Origin: JAZGGS01 sp963764825
GTDB taxonomy: Bacteria > Bacteroidota > Ignavibacteria > Ignavibacteriales > Ignavibacteriaceae
Reading direction: 5' to 3'
Assembly: GCA_963764825.1 (NCBI GenBank)
Contig: CAVXUA010000002.1
Location: forward strand, 1-64,000
DNA length: 64,000 nt
The notes under the pieces: model-generated
Databases searched by the model: none
Told to the model about the DNA's origin: nothing
The model's input: only the letters and a program-made list of their open reading frames with translations
Position numbers and translations under genes: made by a program
Part shown: positions 50,332-61,036 of the stretch, piece by piece
Layout: every line of letters begins with the position of its first letter
How positions within the stretch are numbered: the stretch's first letter is position 1

Positions 50332-51591
50332 TTACAAAATAATTTTAGAAACTATAAACAGAACACTGAATCCCAATAAAAATATTAATCCAGCCCAGCT
50401 GAGAATAGTTAACCCTTTTTTAGGATGATACTCCTTCGGAAGGAAATCACTTTTTACTACTTTGAAATTTATATAAGCAAAAAATGGTGCGGCTAAAAAA
50501 GAAATTACCGTGGCAAAATCAAGCAGACTTCTCATACTGCTCGTAAATACCCCAATAATCAATACTGCGCTGCAGAAAGAAAAAGAACCCATATCCAGTA
50601 TAATTTTGATGAGTATTTTTTTAACTGCTGGAGATATCTGCTCCATCGAGCCACCAAGAGCCCTGCGGATAGGCATCAATAACTGTTAACGTTGTAGAGA
50701 ACATTGTTAAAAGTGCAACCGCCGATATGATGGGTATGCTCCATTCTCCAAAAGTATGAGAGTAAACCATAACAAGCTGCTCAGAAAACTTAATACTCGA
50801 ATTCGAAAATTCATGATTTGTTCCGTATAAAACCAGTGCACCTAAACCTAGAAAAAACAATGCCATAATTGCAGAGCCAATATATCCCACGTGGAAATCG
50901 AAAAGTGATTCTTTATAACTGGGTTTGTAGTGAGTTTGCTTATTTCTTTCAAGTGCCCAGAGTGATGGCCATACTGATGCTTCAATAGGTGTCGGCATCC
51001 ATCCCATCAATGCAATCAGAAATGCTATTCCTGTAGCATCCCATAAATCAGGTGCTATAAAACCCTCGCTTATTTGTGTTCCCTGGTTAATCGAAATTAA
51101 AAAAGCTGTTATGGTTGCAATGCTTAATGTTATTATTATCAGTTTCATTGTCTTATCAAGCAGCGCATAATGTCCTACAAAAAGCATCAACAAAACGACT
51201 GCCAGTAAGGCAATGCTTATATAAAGCATATCAATATGGATATTAAAGAAGAAAGCCGCAAGACCGGAAGAGACAATTACAACCGCAGCAAAATTTATTA
51301 TCGCTGTAAAGAAGGTAAGTACAAAAAAAGTAATATAGCCCATTACCCAGATGTTCTGTATCCTTCAAGCATACTATTGCCAGTTGCTGCAGTGTATCTG
51401 TATGCAAATTCAAAAAAAGGATACTTGAACAAGTTGATGAAGATAACTGCCCATACAATTTCAAAACCGTAACTTGCGCCTGCTCTTGTTGATTGCACAA
51501 GGTGTGATGCGCCGATGGCTGCCCCGGCATATAGGATTCCCGGACCTAGTGCCTTTATTATTCCATTATAACTAACCTTACCAGAGTTCAT
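50332..51591 (-). CDS. NRAMP-related divalent-metal transporter, frameshifted
   Basis: Three open pieces on one gene: 51591-51343, 51343-50621 and 50679-50332, joined by single-base shifts near 51345 and 50665. About 11 hydrophobic segments in a protein of ~415 residues fit the NRAMP fold. The first helix region reads GPGILYAGAAIGASHLVQST in place of the canonical DPGN site, and the sixth-helix region has MGWMPTPIEAS in place of MPHN. Both metal-binding motifs of classical Mn/Fe NRAMPs are therefore altered, so the substrate is uncertain. Annotators commonly call such proteins divalent metal cation transporters. Confidence 0.75.
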
Positions 51592-52139
51592 AAATTAGAT
51601 TATTATTTTTGATTTTTATAATAATAAAATATTCGATAGTGGCAAAGTGATCTAAAATGTTTGTTTTAATATAGTGCAGTTTAAATTTTTTCGCTTGGCA
51701 TTGCATTCATTTAAAATATTATTCCACAAAAAAATATTACGATACGAAGATTAAAATTGTTGGTTATAATTGGTGGTATAATGGACTCAGATCTGGCTCA
51801 AAAAATTAGCACAGAAAAAATTCAGCGAAATCATTACAGATAGAAAAATGTAATTTATTATAAAAGTCCTTAATAGTGTAAGCGAAACTCTTTATATTAT
51901 TAGCGAAATAGCCTTATTTAGAATTGGTTCTAATATTAAAAATGTGTAAAATTTATTATCAACTTTTACAAATTATTGCTGAATATGTCTGGTAATGCTC
52001 CAAAATTAACTAAACAAAGAGCATTTCCCATGGCACATTATTTGTATTTATGCATCGAATTTTGCACTCAGGCAAATTTTAACAGGTTAATATAAGAGAT
52101 AAACTAAAACTATAAATTAATCATAACACGGTGGTAACA
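51592..52139. other. Divergent intergenic region without a gene
   Basis: About 550 AT-rich bases between the transporter (minus) and OmpA-type gene (plus). No open frame, RNA gene or terminator was recognised. Promoters for both genes presumably lie here. Confidence 0.4.
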
Positions 52140-53722
52140 ATGAAAAACAAATCTTCAATAATGATACTAATTTTACTGGGCTTTTTGCTCTCTGCAAATC
52201 TTACTTTTGCCCAGTTTAATGATTACACTGTAAAGTTAGGACTCCAGTTTAATGGATTACTTCCAGATACAGAGTTTGATAAAGATCTGAGCCCGAATGA
52301 TGCTGAACTCAAATTTTCATTTCTCGGAAGAGCATTTCTAAGGTTTCAGCTAATTACAGAAGTGGTTGAAGCAGAAATTGGAGGAGGATTCGGCAGGCTT
52401 TCTGGTGAGTATGAAGATATAAATAATAATAATTTTAATTGGTGGACTTACATTATTCCACTCGATGCTAGAATAATCCTATCCCCGTTCGAATTGGATG
52501 TATTTAATCCTTATGCTTACGGTGGAGCAGGTTACATGCATTTTTCAAATGATAAAAAACCTTCTCAAGTTCCCTTGCAGGCTAATTTGTCAGATAAAGA
52601 AAGCGGCTGGACGGCATTCTTTCCTGTTGGTGGTGGTTTCGAAGTAGTATTATCGGATGCTTTATTACTAGATTTTTCAGGTGGTTATACTTTTACTCTT
52701 TCTGATGACTTAAATGGTTACACTAACATTGACGATCCGGCCACGGACCAAAACTATGATGGTTACTACAATGCTGCCATCGGTTTAACTTTTGTTAGCG
52801 GATACGGTGGTTCCGATAATGATAAAGATGGTTTAATAAAACGGGTAGAGCTGGAAATTGGAACTGATCCTGACAATCCGGATACAGATGGAGACGGATT
52901 GAAGGATGGCGAAGAAGTTAATACTTACAAAACTGATCCGCTTAATGGAGATTCCGATTCTGATAAACTTAAAGACGGTGAAGAAGTTAATAATTATAAA
53001 ACCGATCCACTTAATGCTGATACAGATGGTGACAACTTAATGATGGTGATGAACTTACAATGTATAGAACTGATCCGCTGGATGCAGATACCGACAATGA
53101 TACACTTGATGACGGTAAAGAAGTTAATGAGCATAAAACTGATCCTCTAAAGGGAGATACCGACGATGATTCTCTACTTGATGGTGATGAAATAAATACT
53201 TACAAAACAAATCCACTTAATGCTGATACAGATGCAGATGGGTTACGTGACGGTGAAGAAATCAATAAGTTCAGAACCGATCCATTGAATCCTGATACAG
53301 ACGGTGGTACAGTTGATGACTTAACCGAACTTAACAGAGGTACTGATCCGTTAGATCCGGAAGATGATGTTGTTAAAATGGATGTTCCGATAGTGCTTGA
53401 AGGAATAACCTTTGAAACAGGCAAATCGGATATCACTCCTGAATCTGCTGTTATACTGCAGGGTGCGTTAAAAACACTTAGAACTTATCCGGATATAATA
53501 GTTGAAATTAGCGGACACACTGATGATGTTGGCAGCAGCTCATCCAACCAATCGCTTTCACAGAAACGTGCTGATTCAGTAAGATTCTGGTTAATCGAGC
53601 AGGGTGTTGAGCCCGATAGGATAATTGCAAAAGGTTACGGTGAAGAATATCCGAGAGTCCCAAATAATTCATCAGATAACAAACGTATGAATAGAAGAAT
53701 AGAGTTCAAGCGAATTAGGTAA
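52140..53722 (+). CDS. OmpA-family outer-membrane protein with thrombospondin type-3 repeats
   Basis: ATG 52140 is preferred over GTG 52131 because the signal peptide (MILILLGFLLSANLTFAQ) follows it directly. Residues ~25-225 form an outer-membrane beta-barrel. Then come about eight calcium-binding TSP3 units (DPDNPDTDGDGLKDGEEVNT and similar) and an OmpA peptidoglycan-binding domain (ITFETGKSDITPESAVIL, ISGHTDDVGSSSSNQSLSQ, RVPNNSSDNKRMNRRIEF). One frame break at about 53038 is repaired by adding an A (TTAATG to TTAAATG), giving NDGDELTMYRTDPL. The restored length is ~527 residues. It probably tethers the outer membrane to the cell wall. Confidence 0.88.
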
Positions 53723-53740
53723 AGAAAATATGATATAATA

Positions 53741-53773
53741 AAAAGCCCCTTCAGTTTTGGAGGGGCTTTTTTT
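53741..53773. terminator. Bidirectional terminator between OmpA-type gene and oadB
   Basis: AAAAGCCCCTTC (53741-53752) and GGAGGGGCTTTTTTT (53759-53773) form a hairpin with an A-run on one side and a T-run on the other, serving both convergent genes. Confidence 0.9.
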
Positions 53774-53788
53774 GATTTAAAAAATATA

Positions 53789-54918
53789 TTAACGTAATAA
53801 AGTTAAAAACACACCAGCCGCAACAGCAGAACCGATAACTCCTGCTACATTTGGTCCCATTGCAGCCATAAGCGGGTTAACTTTTCCATCTGTACTATCT
53901 GAAACAAACTGTTGAACAACTCGTGATGCCATTGGAACAGCCGATACTCCTGCTGCGCCTATGCAAGGATTTATTTTTTTTTTCTCTGAAAGGAACAGGT
54001 TTATAAATTTTGCAAATGAAATTCCACCTGCAGTGCTAAAAATAAATGCAACTGCTCCTAGCCCGAATATCACTAAAGTTTCCGTGAAGTGAGAAATCTT
54101 GAACCTTCCATTGTAGCACCAACAGCAATTCCTAAAAAGATTGTTACAATATCAATCATTGCACCGCCGGCAGTTTTCTTTAACCTGTCTGTAACACCAC
54201 TCTCCCTTATTAAATTTCCAAACATCAGCATTCCTATTAAAGGCGCACTGGATGGAACAGCTAATGAAGCTATTGCCCCGGTGAGCATGGGGAAAATTAT
54301 TACAGCTTTTTTTGAAACCGGTTTTGCCAGCGGCATATCAATATTTCTTTCCTTTTTACTTGTTAACAGTCTTAAAACCGGCGGTTGTATTATTGGAACA
54401 AGTGCCATATAACTATAAGCTGCTAAAGCAACAGGACCTAATAAATGAGGCGCAAGCTGGCTTGCTAGAAAAATGGAAGTCGGTCCGTCAGCTCCGCCGA
54501 TTATACCTATACTTGCAGCTTCCTGCGGTGTAAACCCAAATAGGTAAGCGGCTCCAAGTGCAGCAATGATAATTCCTAATTGTGCCGCTGCACCAAGCAT
54601 AAAAGTTATTGGTCTGCTTAAAAGCGGGCGGAAATCTGTTAATACACCAACACCGAGGAAAATGATTGGCGGAAGCAGTTCAGTTTTAATGCCACCTTCA
54701 TAAATTAGTGCAATTATTCCTTTCCCGTATGACCCCATATCTGCAAGTGGAAAGTTAGCTAGCACTATTCCAAAACCTATTGGAATTAATAAAAGCGGTT
54801 CATATTCTTTTTTGATGGCGAGGTAAACAAGAATGCCGGATACTGCAAACATTATCCAGTTTTCATAACCAAGATTTGCAAATCCGGAATCGTTAAATAG
54901 CTGAAGCAGGTTTTCCAT
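53789..54918 (-). CDS. oadB: Sodium-pumping decarboxylase beta subunit
   Basis: A polytopic membrane protein in two pieces (54918-54073 and 54073-53789) joined by a one-base shift near 54075, giving about 376 residues. Family landmarks are the GIIGGADGPTSIF segment with the key Asp of the Na+ path, LPPIIFLGVGVLTDF, and near the end PCIGAAGVSAVPMASRVV. It carries the decarboxylase and Na+ channel step of oxaloacetate/methylmalonyl-CoA-type decarboxylases. It follows oadA by 10 bases and is the last gene of the oadG-oadA-oadB operon. Confidence 0.9.
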
Positions 54919-54928
54919 TTTGCAGTTT

Positions 54929-56772
54929 TTATTTAATGATAACTAGTGGTGTGGAAGAATCTATTTCATCTCCAATATTTACATTTATCTTATCAATAAC
55001 TCCGTCTTTAGGTGATTTTATATCGTGCTTTGCTTTCATTGCTTCAATCTGGGCTACTACCTGTCCCTCAGTAACATTATCGCCTTTTTTAACCAGAATA
55101 TCAGCAACATCTACAGAACCGGCAAAAGCATGAAATACAGGTTCTCCCACAGCGCCTTCGAACTGAGTTGTGCGAAGCGTTGCAGCTTGTGCTGCATTGC
55201 CAGTTGTAATTGGTTCAGTTGTAACTACAAAAGTTCTAATCCTACCATTCTCTTCAACAACACATTTAGATTTGATTGGTCCTGCAATAAATGTTTGCGG
55301 AACATGTGCTTTTGGTTTTTCATCTTTTATCAGTTCTTCTTTTTTCTTAAGAGGAATATCAATTTTTGCTTTGCCTGTTAGCAGGCGAATTCCCTCATTT
55401 GCTTCCATCTTCTTACCAGGTACCATCGAAGCGAGTATAAGAAAAATATTTTTATCATTAATCGGTAGATTTTTTTCTTCAAGAGCTTTCTTTGCAGGTT
55501 CAATATTTTTTGGTGCAGCTTCCAGCGGATCACCATCAAAGACCGGTTGTTCTAACTGTTCGGAAGCTTTTTTAATAACTTCGGGATCAGGTGGTAAAGG
55601 AGTTTTACCAAAATAACCAAGTACAGCCCTGCCGTAACCGGGATCAATTTTTTCCCACCTGCCATACATAACATTGTTAAATGCCTGTAGCCAGTATTGT
55701 TGGCTTCCGGGAGTAACGCTTGTCCATGCTCCTCCTGCTTCAACAACTACTGGGAACTCTGCCAGAACTTCATTGTACTTATGCAGTATTCCAGCTTTAA
55801 CCATCATATGAACATTAGGACCAATAGCGCCGCCGGGCATTGGAAAACCAAGCACTCTTGCATCTGCAGTAGTTGTTGTAGGATTAAAGTTATAATCTTT
55901 TAAGCCTTCATTTAACAGATTTTCTATCTCAGGTATTTTTGTTACATCTATATCAAGAGAGTATCCGGTGCCTTTTAATCCATGCGCAAGCGAGCGAACA
56001 TCAGGTTGTACTGTTCCGCTTGCCATAGGTCTCACTGAAAGATCAACTCCGTCAACTCCTGCATCAATTCCTGCCATATAACATGCTACTGCAGTGCTGG
56101 CAGTATCGTGAGTATGAAGCCATAAAGGCATTTCCGGAGGCATTATCTTTTTTAATTTTAGAGTAGTGTTATAAATCGTCATTGGGTCGGTTGTTCCGCT
56201 CGCATCTTTTAAGCAAATGCTGTCAATATGCACATCGCTTTCCAATAGTCGTTTTCCAATATTAAAATAAAACTCTGCTGTATGAACAGTATCAGATTTG
56301 AATGGTAAACCCATCAGAGCTATGCAAACCTGGTGATGCATTCCTGCTTCTACAATTGGTTTACCTGTTTTAATCAGGTTTTCCACATCGTTCATATAAT
56401 CGAAGTTTCTATCCCACGTTGTTCCATATTCTTTCATCAATTTTGCTTGAAGCGTAAGTCCTTCGATAGATTGTGTGGTAAGAGTTACGCCCGATACGGA
56501 TCGGGTTAATATTTGAAGATCAACATCCGGTCCAACCGTATCCCTCATCGTCTTCATTGTTTCAAAGGGATCTTCGCCGAGATAAAAACATGGTGCCTGG
56601 TAACGAGCCCCGCCGCCAAATTCCATATGCTTAATACCTGCTTCAGCGGCAAACTTCATTGCAGGTAAAAAATCATTTAATCTTACCTTTCCACCGAATG
56701 AACTTTGCAATCCATCTCTAAAGGGAGTGATCATAACTCTGATTTTTTTTGGACTTTTTCTGTAAAAATCAT
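54929..56772 (-). CDS. oadA: Biotin-dependent decarboxylase/carboxyltransferase alpha subunit (OadA/PycB-like)
   Basis: Carboxyltransferase TIM barrel (residues ~1-300: MITPFRDGLQSS, metal site LWLHTHDTAS, CLKDASGTTDP), PYC_OADA domain (MPGGAIGPNVH), then a biotinyl domain with the attachment motif EAMKAK near the C-terminus; the usual wording is EAMKM. The continuous frame starts at 56734. The sequence upstream reads MIFTEKVQKKIRV if one A is added to the A8 run at 56743-56750, moving the start to 56772 and creating an ATGA overlap with the oadG stop. It transfers carboxylate from oxaloacetate (or a related acid) to biotin. The exact substrate cannot be fixed from sequence. Confidence 0.88.
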
Positions 56773-56981
56773 TTTGGTTCCTCTATCCTTGTAATTTTTG
56801 TTTGAGGATAATTACCACTGTAGTGTGATGAAATAGCGGCAATAACAGCAGGATCGTCATCCGAAAATTTTTGAGGGAAAACTGATGTTAGAATTTTTAT
56901 AAGAATTGCCAGAACGGTGAGAACAATAAAAACTGTTAATAAAGCAATGATGCTTGTAAGAAGAAATTCGCCGCTGCCCAT
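56769..56981 (-). CDS. oadG: Sodium-pumping decarboxylase gamma subunit
   Basis: 70 residues with one N-terminal membrane helix (IIALLTVFIVLTVLAILIKI) and a short polar tail (DDDPAVIAAISSHY), the standard OadG layout. It anchors the alpha subunit to the beta subunit. First gene of the minus-strand operon; its TGA overlaps the probable oadA start. Confidence 0.85.
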   Translation of the reverse strand: MGSGEFLLTSIIALLTVFIVLTVLAILIKILTSVFPQKFSDDDPAVIAAISSHYSGNYPQTKITRIEEPK

Positions 56982-57259
56982 AAATTCTCTTTAAGGGATT
57001 AATTTTAGAAATATCTTCTACCAACTTAAATACTAATTGTAATAAATAAAAATCTGCCGAACTTAATAATATTTTTTGTTGGGCAACTATTAACAAAGAC
57101 GTGTAGGAAGTGGAAAGATAGTTTAGCACAGGTAGTAAAAAATTTACAATTTTAATTATCTTCCTCATAACCTCTTGTAAAAGAAGCACTAAACCTGTAA
57201 ATTTTTTCTTTAATTTTATTTGAATTTTTAACAAAAATTGGAAATCTGCAGAGGAAATA

Positions 57260-59071
57260 ATGTCTGATATTCTAATCGAATGCGTACCAAACTTTTCAGA
57301 GGGAAAAGATAAAGCAATTATAAAACAAATAACCGATGAGATAGAAAAAGTTGAAGGGGTAAAACTTCTTGATGTGGATCCCGGTTATGAGATGAACCGC
57401 ACAGTAGTAACTTTTGTCGGCTCACCGGAAGGCGTAAAGGAAGCCGCTTTCAATTCAATTAAAAAAGCTTCGGAACTTATTGATATGCGTATTCACAAAG
57501 GATCTCATCCACGAATGGGCGCAACTGATGTTTGTCCTTTTGTTCCTGTAAGCGGAATTACAACTGAAGAATGTATTGAGCTTTCAAAAGAAGTTGCAAA
57601 ACGAGTGGGCGAAGAGTTGAATATCCCAATTTATTTGTATGAAAAATCTGCACAAACTCCTGAAAGAGAAAATCTTGCAATCGTTCGCCAGGGAGAATAT
57701 GAAGCGCTCGAAGAAAAATTGAAAAATCCTGAATGGAAACCTGATTTCGGTCCTGCAAAGTTTAATGCAACTGCGGGTGGTACTGTAATTGGTGTTCGCG
57801 AATTCTTAATTGCTTATAATATAAGTTTAAACACACGCGAAGCATTACATGCAACAGACATTGCCTTTGAATTAAGAGAGAAGGGGAGATCAGCACGAAC
57901 GGGTGAAACAGAAAGCCCGTTTTATTTTAAAAAGACTGATATCTTAAACTATAAAAAAGCTGAGTATCCTTGCGGTCTTGATGACTTCGTTGGGAAAACA
58001 ATTGATGAAACAAATAAACATTGTAAAGTTGAACATAATTTTGATCTTCCGGCATTGTTAAAATTAAACGGGATTAACCCACAAAAACCAGAAGGGCAAT
58101 CTGTAAAAATTCCTGGTAAGTTCGAATACTGCAAAGCGATTGGCTGGATGGTTCCCGAATATGACCGCGCACAGATTTCCATCAACTTAACAAATTATAA
58201 AGTTACTTCCACACATCATGTTTTAGATGAAACAAGAAAACTTGCTGCTGTAAGAGGTTTAATAGTAACTGGCAGTGAAATTGTTGGAATGATTCCTTAT
58301 CCTGCTCTACTTGAAACTGGAAAATATTATTTGCAGAAACAAGGAAGATCAACAGGAATTCCTGTAAGAGATATTTTAAATACAGCGCTACAATCACTTG
58401 GTTTAAATGATGTTTCAGAATTTAATATTGAAGAAAATGTTTTAGGGCTTCCTAAAAACTTAGATAATGCTTTAATTGAAATGAAGCTAACCGATTTTGT
58501 TGATGAAGTTTCCCGCGAATCTCCTGCACCCGGCGGCGGTTCAATTGCTGCGCTTGCTGGTTCACTTGGTGCTGCACTAGCTTCGATGGTTAGTAATCTT
58601 ACTGCTAATAAAAGGGGAAGTGAAAAATTTGATGAGTTGCTGAATGAAGCTGCTGATAAATTGCAGGAAATAAAATTTAAACTCATTAAAGCCATTGATG
58701 ATGATACGAATGCATTCAATTCCTACATGGATGCAAGAAGACTTCCGAATAAAACAGAAGAAGAGAAAAAGATAAGAGAAAATGCAATGCAGGCAGGATT
58801 AAAGCAAGCGGTAAGGGTTCCTTTAGTTACAGCACAGCTAAGCTATGAAGTAATTGAAATTGCCGAAATTGTTGCAAAGAATGGAACCTTAGCTTCAATC
58901 ACTGATGTTGGAGTTGGTGCGCAAAGTGCTTATACGGGAATGATTGGTGGCATCTATAATGTGCTTATCAATCTTAATGATATTAAAGATAAAAAGTTTA
59001 ATGATGAAATGAGAAAAACCTGTGCAGAGTTAAAAGCTAAAGCACAAAGTAAGCTAGATGAAGTGTCTTAA
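57260..59071 (+). CDS. ftcD: Bifunctional glutamate formimidoyltransferase/formiminotetrahydrofolate cyclodeaminase
   Basis: An intact 603-residue protein; GAGGAAATA precedes ATG 57260. The formimidoyltransferase N and C subdomains are at ~1-330 (ECVPNFSEGKD, GSHPRMGATDVCPF, FNATAGGTVIGVREF), with an insertion (~215-260) before the region DRAQISINLTNYK. The cyclodeaminase is at ~400-600 (ESPAPGGGSIAALAGSLG, NKRGSEKFDELL). It transfers the formimino group of formiminoglutamate to tetrahydrofolate and deaminates it, in histidine breakdown. No hut genes are in the window; the adjacent MocA/XdhC-type genes hint at purine breakdown instead, where formiminoglycine feeds similar steps (inference). 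Confidence 0.92.
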   Translation: MSDILIECVPNFSEGKDKAIIKQITDEIEKVEGVKLLDVDPGYEMNRTVVTFVGSPEGVKEAAFNSIKKASELIDMRIHKGSHPRMGATDVCPFVPVSGITTEECIELSKEVAKRVGEELNIPIYLYEKSAQTPERENLAIVRQGEYEALEEKLKNPEWKPDFGPAKFNATAGGTVIGVREFLIAYNISLNTREALHATDIAFELREKGRSARTGETESPFYFKKTDILNYKKAEYPCGLDDFVGKTIDETNKHCKVEHNFDLPALLKLNGINPQKPEGQSVKIPGKFEYCKAIGWMVPEYDRAQISINLTNYKVTSTHHVLDETRKLAAVRGLIVTGSEIVGMIPYPALLETGKYYLQKQGRSTGIPVRDILNTALQSLGLNDVSEFNIEENVLGLPKNLDNALIEMKLTDFVDEVSRESPAPGGGSIAALAGSLGAALASMVSNLTANKRGSEKFDELLNEAADKLQEIKFKLIKAIDDDTNAFNSYMDARRLPNKTEEEKKIRENAMQAGLKQAVRVPLVTAQLSYEVIEIAEIVAKNGTLASITDVGVGAQSAYTGMIGGIYNVLINLNDIKDKKFNDEMRKTCAELKAKAQSKLDEVS

Positions 59072-59093
59072 TTATGTAGAGTCTAATATTTAA

Positions 59094-59700
59094 ATGAGTA
59101 TTAAAGTTAGTGGATTATTAATCGCTGCAGGATTATCCAGCAGAATGGGAAAACCGAAAGCGCTACTATTAAAGGATGATCTTCCATTTGCAATAGTGAT
59201 TCTTAATAAGATGTTACTGGTTTGTGATAGAGTTATTGTTGTGCTTGGTCATTCTGCTGAAAAAATTAAAGAAGAACTTACAGGTTATTATTAATAATTC
59301 GGATGAATTAAAATCGAGAGTTAAGTTTGTAACAAATGAACAATTTGAAAAAGGAATGTTATCATCACTTAAATGTGGATTAAAGGAAAAAATGAATGCA
59401 GAGTGGATTTTATATCACTTTGTAGATCAGCCAGGATTGCCGGTAGAATTTTATCAGGAATTTACAGAGCAAATGGATAATGAGTATGATTGGATTCAAC
59501 CGAAATATAATAATGGAAAAGGACATCCACTTTTATTACAGAATTCAATTTTTAATACTATTCTAGAATTACCGGATGAATCATCGTTAAAAGATTTTAG
59601 CAAAAATAGTGATGTAAATAAAAAATTCTGGGAATGTTCTTACAGAAAAATTTTACAGGATTTAGATTTTCCTTCTGATATAAAAACATTGCAAAACTAA
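59094..59700 (+). CDS. MocA-like molybdopterin nucleotidyltransferase, frameshifted
   Basis: Starts at ATG 59094, 22 bases after ftcD. Residues 1-66 hold the MobA/MocA nucleotide-binding signature LLIAAGLSSRMGKPKALLL and IVVLGHSAEKIKEEL. An early TAA at 59292 follows a frame break near 59285; the other frame continues VKFVTNEQFEKGMLSSLKCG and HFVDQPGLPVEF, then KGHPLLLQNSIF, to TAA 59698. The restored length is ~200 residues. This type of enzyme adds CMP to molybdopterin for molybdenum hydroxylases. The XdhC-like gene downstream supports it. Confidence 0.75.
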
Positions 59701-59701
59701 A

Positions 59702-60514
59702 ATGAACATATTTAAGGCAGCATCAGAATTAAAAAAGGATAACGAACCATTTGCTCTTGCAACAGTTAATCGATTCAAAAGGATCATCTCCAGGCAAAGT
59801 TGGTTTTAAGATGATAGTAAAAAGTGATGGTACTTCAATTGGCACAGTTGGCGGCGGAGCAATTGAAGAGGAAGTTATTGAAGAAGCAATAGGAAGAATT
59901 TATTCAGGAGAAAATGGTACAAAAGAATATCTTCTTTCTGATAAAAAGAAAAGCATTAAAGGTGATGTAACTGTTGTCCCAATGAGCTGCAGTGGAATGG
60001 TAACAGTTTTTTATGAAGTACACGGAAGACTTCCAACTGTTTATATTTTTGGTGGAGGACATGTTGGAAATGCACTTTTGTATTATATGAAACCGTCTAA
60101 AAATTTTCACAATTCTTGTAGATAACCGTGATGAGTATGCAAACAAAGAGCAAAACCCAAATGCATCGCAAATTATTTTAAGTAAGTATGATGAGTACTC
60201 AAAAGATTTTAATCCCACCTGATGATTCCTATTTTATAATTTTAACTCATGGGCATGCTTACGATTATGAAATCGCAAAAAATATTTATCTTAAAAAAAG
60301 AAATTTTCCCTACGTTGGGGTTATCGCTTCAAAATCAAAAGCTGCAGGTATAGTAAACAAGATAAAGGAAGAACTAGGTAAAGATATTGATCTCTCTAAC
60401 TTTCACTCACCAGTAGGATTAAAAATTGGAGGCAGCACTGCGGAAGAAATTGCGCTCGGTATTGCTGCGGAAATTCAGTCAGTCTATTACAAGCGGCTTA
60501 GTAAAACAAAGTAA
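59702..60514 (+). CDS. xdhC: XdhC/CoxI-family molybdenum hydroxylase maturation factor, frameshifted
   Basis: ATG 59702 reads MNIFKAASELKKDNEPF. Breaks near 59770 and 60100 divide it. Across them: LATVIDSKGSSPGKVGFKM, TVGGGAIEEEVIEEA, then VYIFGGGHVGNALLY (Rossmann glycine motif), VDNRDEYANKEQNPN, YFIILTHGHAYDYEIAKNI and VGLKIGGSTAEEIALGIAAE. Open pieces are 59751-60125 and 60188-60514. XdhC binds and sulfurates the molybdenum cofactor before insertion into xanthine dehydrogenase-type enzymes. No such enzyme gene is in the window. Confidence 0.82.
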
Positions 60515-60592
60515 TTATTCCTCTCGCTCCTTTGGAAGTAGGTTAGAAAGCTTGTTCTCCTGTTAGCAAAATTAATACTTCTCCAATTAACT

Positions 60593-60994
60593 TCATTCAT
60601 TTTTGGGTAGTCGGAAGCGTACGGGAAATACAATTTCATAATTGATGTATTTCCCATTATCATATGCTTGAGTAAATTTAGCCGTCTTTACTAATCTAAT
60701 TGCTTCTTCATCACATCCCCACCCAATTTCCTTAATAATGAATGGATCTATTGGATTTCCCAAAGAATCAATTGTGATTCTTATAATTACATTACCTTCT
60801 ATTTTTCTCTCTAATGCATTAGGTGGATAGATTAATCTATTTTGAATTGATTCTATCCCACCAATTATTTTGGGCATAGAGTCAGGTCGAACAGGGATTC
60901 CAAGAATTACTTCGTCAACAATTTTTATAGTGGAATCTGGCTGAGCAAAGAGTATAATAGAATTACAGATGAATGAATAAATTATTATTTTCAT
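60593..60994 (-). CDS. TonB C-terminal domain secreted protein
   Basis: An intact 133-residue protein with a signal peptide (IYSFICNSIILFAQ) and then a TonB_C domain (YPPNALERKIEGNVIIRITI, DSLGNPIDPFIIKEI, YINYEIVFPVRFRL). It lacks the N-terminal membrane anchor and proline-rich spacer of a classical TonB, so it is a soluble or periplasmic TonB_C protein rather than an energy transducer. A family like this is common in Bacteroidota. No TonB-dependent receptor or ExbBD gene is adjacent. Confidence 0.82.
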   Translation of the reverse strand: MKIIIYSFICNSIILFAQPDSTIKIVDEVILGIPVRPDSMPKIIGGIESIQNRLIYPPNALERKIEGNVIIRITIDSLGNPIDPFIIKEIGWGCDEEAIRLVKTAKFTQAYDNGKYINYEIVFPVRFRLPKNE

Positions 60995-61036
60995 TTTATA
61001 TTAAAATTTGTGAATGGTATAATTTAATTCCTTTAT

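Noticed and set aside
54936..55616. Plus-strand frames opposite oadA
   Set aside because: Hydrophobic antisense shadows of a well-conserved minus-strand enzyme gene.
56857..57234. 125-codon minus-strand frame at the oadG-ftcD divergent region
   Set aside because: It overlaps oadG in another frame, has a low-complexity sequence and lacks a ribosome-binding site. The 56982-57259 space is better read as a divergent promoter region.
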